NCBI RefSeq assembly: GCF_014930455.1
Contig: NZ_JAAIYO010000001.1
Coordinates: 124,001-188,000 of the forward strand
Reading direction: 5' to 3'
Origin: Corallococcus soli
GTDB taxonomy: Bacteria > Myxococcota > Myxococcia > Myxococcales > Myxococcaceae
DNA length: 64,000 bases
A model generated the notes under the pieces. That model saw only the letters and a program-made list of their open reading frames with translations, was not told the origin of the DNA and did not search any database. The position numbers and the translations under genes were made by a program. The first letter of the stretch is position 1. Each line of letters starts with the position of its first letter. This document shows, piece by piece, positions 62,501-64,000 of this stretch.

Positions 62501-63262
62501 ATGCTCTCCGCGATGAAGGGCACCACCGTGCGGCGCGAGGACCTCCCCGCCGACACCCGGGCGCGGATGCTGGCGTTGATGCAGTGCTGCTACGTGGGCG
62601 TGAGCGCGGAGCGCTTCCAGGAGGACCTGGACGCGAAGCAGTACGTGTTCCTGCTGCACGCCCGGCGCACGGGGGAGCTGGTGGGGTTCAGCACGGTGCG
62701 CCTCGCGGAGGAGGACGGGGCGGAGGTGCTGTACTCGGGCGACACGGTCATCCACCCGGACTGGTGGGGGCACAAGACGTTGCAGGTGGTGTTCGGCCGG
62801 CTGCTGCTCGCGCGCAAGCTGCGCAGGCCGTGGCGGCCGTTGTACTGGCTGCTGCTGTCGGGCGGCTACAAGACGTACCTGCTGGCGGTGAACTACTTCC
62901 CGCGCACGCACCCGAGGCGGGACTGGGCGCCGCCCGTGGGCCGCCCGGAGTTCCTGCATGCGCTGGCGACGCGGTGGTTCGGCGCGCAGTACGACGCGGG
63001 GCGCGGCACGCTGCGGTTCGACGGGGCGCACTACCGCGTGCGCGACGGTGTCTCGCCCATCGACCGGGACGCGGCGGCACACCCGCACATCGCCTACTTC
63101 GCGGAGCGCAACCCGGGCCATGGCGACGGCGAGGAGCTGGTGTGCCTGGTGGAGATCCGTGGCTGGGACCTGGCGCGGGCATTGGCGCGCAGCGTGTGGG
63201 GACAGCTTCGACGGTGGGCCCGGAGAGAGCGCGATGCCTCGCGGATCCGCGTGGGAACGTGA
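62501..63262 (+). CDS. GNAT-like acyltransferase
   Basis: 253 aa, starting 4 bases after the fusion gene. Residues about 15-130 have GNAT-type character: Val-Phe-Leu-Leu-His-Ala-Arg-Arg-Thr-Gly-Glu-Leu-Val-Gly-Phe and Tyr-Ser-Gly-Asp-Thr-Val-Ile-His-Pro-Asp-Trp-Trp-Gly-His, the latter occupying the place of the acetyl-CoA loop but lacking the classic Arg-Gly-x-Gly, so catalysis is unproven. The C-terminal half is Trp/Arg-rich with a basic tail. Tight spacing suggests coexpression with the RnfD-FG-GAP fusion. Confidence 0.7.
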   Translation: MLSAMKGTTVRREDLPADTRARMLALMQCCYVGVSAERFQEDLDAKQYVFLLHARRTGELVGFSTVRLAEEDGAEVLYSGDTVIHPDWWGHKTLQVVFGRLLLARKLRRPWRPLYWLLLSGGYKTYLLAVNYFPRTHPRRDWAPPVGRPEFLHALATRWFGAQYDAGRGTLRFDGAHYRVRDGVSPIDRDAAAHPHIAYFAERNPGHGDGEELVCLVEIRGWDLARALARSVWGQLRRWARRERDASRIRVGT

Positions 63263-63424
63263 CGTGCGGGGCGCGGTTCCTGGTGGAGCTGGACTCGGTC
63301 GTGAAGCGCCGGCTTCGCGCTGGAGGGCGCTCGCGCTGTCTCGTTGTCCGAAGTGGGAGTCCGTGGCGCAGGGCCCGCGCTGGAGCGCCGCTGTGATGCC
63401 TCTTGGCTTCACGGGGGCCGTCCG

Positions 63425-64000
63425 GTGCTGACTTCGCGCACGATGCTGTCCGCGACGCTGGCGGCGCTGAGCCCCTCCGCGTTGCGCTTTCGTCACGCGC
63501 TGCGGGCCCCTGAAGCGGCGCAGGAGGAGTGCCTCGCGCGGGTGCTCCGGGCGGTGGAAGGCACGGCCCAGGCAGGACGGGTGGCGCACTTCAGCCGCAT
63601 CCGCACCGCGCGGGAGTTCCAGGACGCGGTGCCAGTGTCCACGCCAGATGCGATGGCCACGGATGTGGAGCGCATCGCCCGGGGCGAGGCCCGCGTGCTC
63701 ACGCGCGAACCCGTGCTGCGCTTCGAGTTGTCGGGCGGCTCCTCCGGAGCGTCCAAGCGGGTGCCCGTGACACGCGGCCTGTTGGGCGAGTTCCAGCGCG
63801 CACTTGGGCCCATGCTGCACGAGGTGCTCCTGCGCCGGCCCGCGGTGCGAGCGGGTCCCAGCTACTGGTCCATCTCCCCGCTGGGCCGCAAGCAGCACCG
63901 GACCGCAGGCGGCATCCCGGTGGGCTCGGCCGAGGACAGCGCGTGGTTCCCGCGCCCGTTGCAGCCGCTGCTCTCGCGCGTCTTCGCCGTGCCGGGCGCG
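63425..64000 (+). CDS. GH3-family protein (partial, 3' end outside window)
   Basis: An open frame from GTG 63425 (ATG 63443 possible) continues past the right edge; 192 codons are visible. It matches the N-terminal part of GH3-type acyl-acid amide synthetases: Phe-Glu-Leu-Ser-Gly-Gly-Ser-Ser-Gly-Ala-Ser-Lys-Arg (ATP loop, near residue 100-112) and Ser-Tyr-Trp-Ser-Ile-Ser-Pro-Leu-Gly-Arg near 141. GH3 enzymes adenylate an acid and join it to an amino acid; plant members conjugate auxin and jasmonate, but bacterial substrates are unknown. The 162 bases before it (63263-63424) contain no supported gene. Confidence 0.85.
   Translation, partial: MLTSRTMLSATLAALSPSALRFRHALRAPEAAQEECLARVLRAVEGTAQAGRVAHFSRIRTAREFQDAVPVSTPDAMATDVERIARGEARVLTREPVLRFELSGGSSGASKRVPVTRGLLGEFQRALGPMLHEVLLRRPAVRAGPSYWSISPLGRKQHRTAGGIPVGSAEDSAWFPRPLQPLLSRVFAVPGA

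Noticed and set aside
59641-62556. 971-codon minus-strand frame
   Set aside because: Antisense shadow of the RnfD-FG-GAP gene; the regular Val-His-Arg pattern arises from complementing Asp/Gly codons of the calcium loops.

Overview
The window is very GC-rich chromosomal DNA with strong G/C bias at third codon positions, long opposite-strand shadow ORFs, many GTG starts and many lipoproteins. Several families point to a myxobacterium (Myxococcaceae, Corallococcus/Myxococcus-like): a Myxococcales-type sigma-70 factor, a SitA-like lipoprotein toxin with an immunity partner, a bacterial GRAS protein, a TonB-C/receptor fusion and numerous two-component and NtrC-type regulators. This assignment is inference from family content; no rRNA or marker gene is present. 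I see no tRNA, rRNA, CRISPR array, insertion sequence or prophage.

Layout. 1-2.8 kb: partial lipoprotein, DUF3298/RsiV-like protein, Tat-exported pirin. 3.2-7.3 kb: co-directional run of two tandem membrane paralogues (each with its own TTGACC/TACGCT promoter), a lipoprotein, a B-box-like zinc protein and a GT-B glycosyltransferase. 7.2-11 kb: small unknown protein, membrane histidine kinase, lipoprotein, single-domain receiver, XRE regulator. 11.2-17.5 kb: SGNH hydrolase coupled to a beta-lactamase/TPR protein, zinc-ribbon membrane protein, lipoprotein. 17.6-21.9 kb: compositionally distinct, lower-GC stretch with a possible small peptide gene, an unknown 323-aa protein and an FHA-TPR-class III adenylate cyclase. 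21.9-36 kb: metabolic and housekeeping block (metallophosphoesterase, sigma factor, alanine racemase, LpxL-like acyltransferase, M1 aminopeptidase, enoyl-CoA hydratase, PRPP synthetase, phosphoribosyltransferase, archease, hydrolase-OsmC fusion, oligoribonuclease, receiver, MatB/ACSF3-like acyl-CoA synthetase). 36-41.6 kb: two unknown genes, a lipoprotein and an outer-membrane barrel candidate.

41.7-49 kb is a self-contained operon: HlyD-type adaptor, MacB-type ATPase, duplicated (ADOP-type) permease, NtrC-family regulator and its histidine kinase, with start/stop overlaps and a near-consensus sigma-54 promoter in front. The operon thus seems to encode an efflux pump plus the sigma-54 activator likely to control it. 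49-53.7 kb: membrane protein, discoidin-like lipoprotein and TonB-dependent receptor. 54.1-56.2 kb: GRAS protein, PncC amidase, SpoIIAA-like protein. 56.3-58.9 kb: AHH-nuclease lipoprotein toxin followed by an Imm11-SUFU double immunity protein. 59.6-64 kb: an RnfD-like/FG-GAP/UnbV fusion, a GNAT-like protein and a GH3-family enzyme running off the right edge.

The strongest candidates for something new are the toxin/double-immunity pair, the RnfD-FG-GAP-UnbV fusion with its GNAT and GH3 neighbours, the sigma-54-controlled pump operon, and the low-GC cyclase island.
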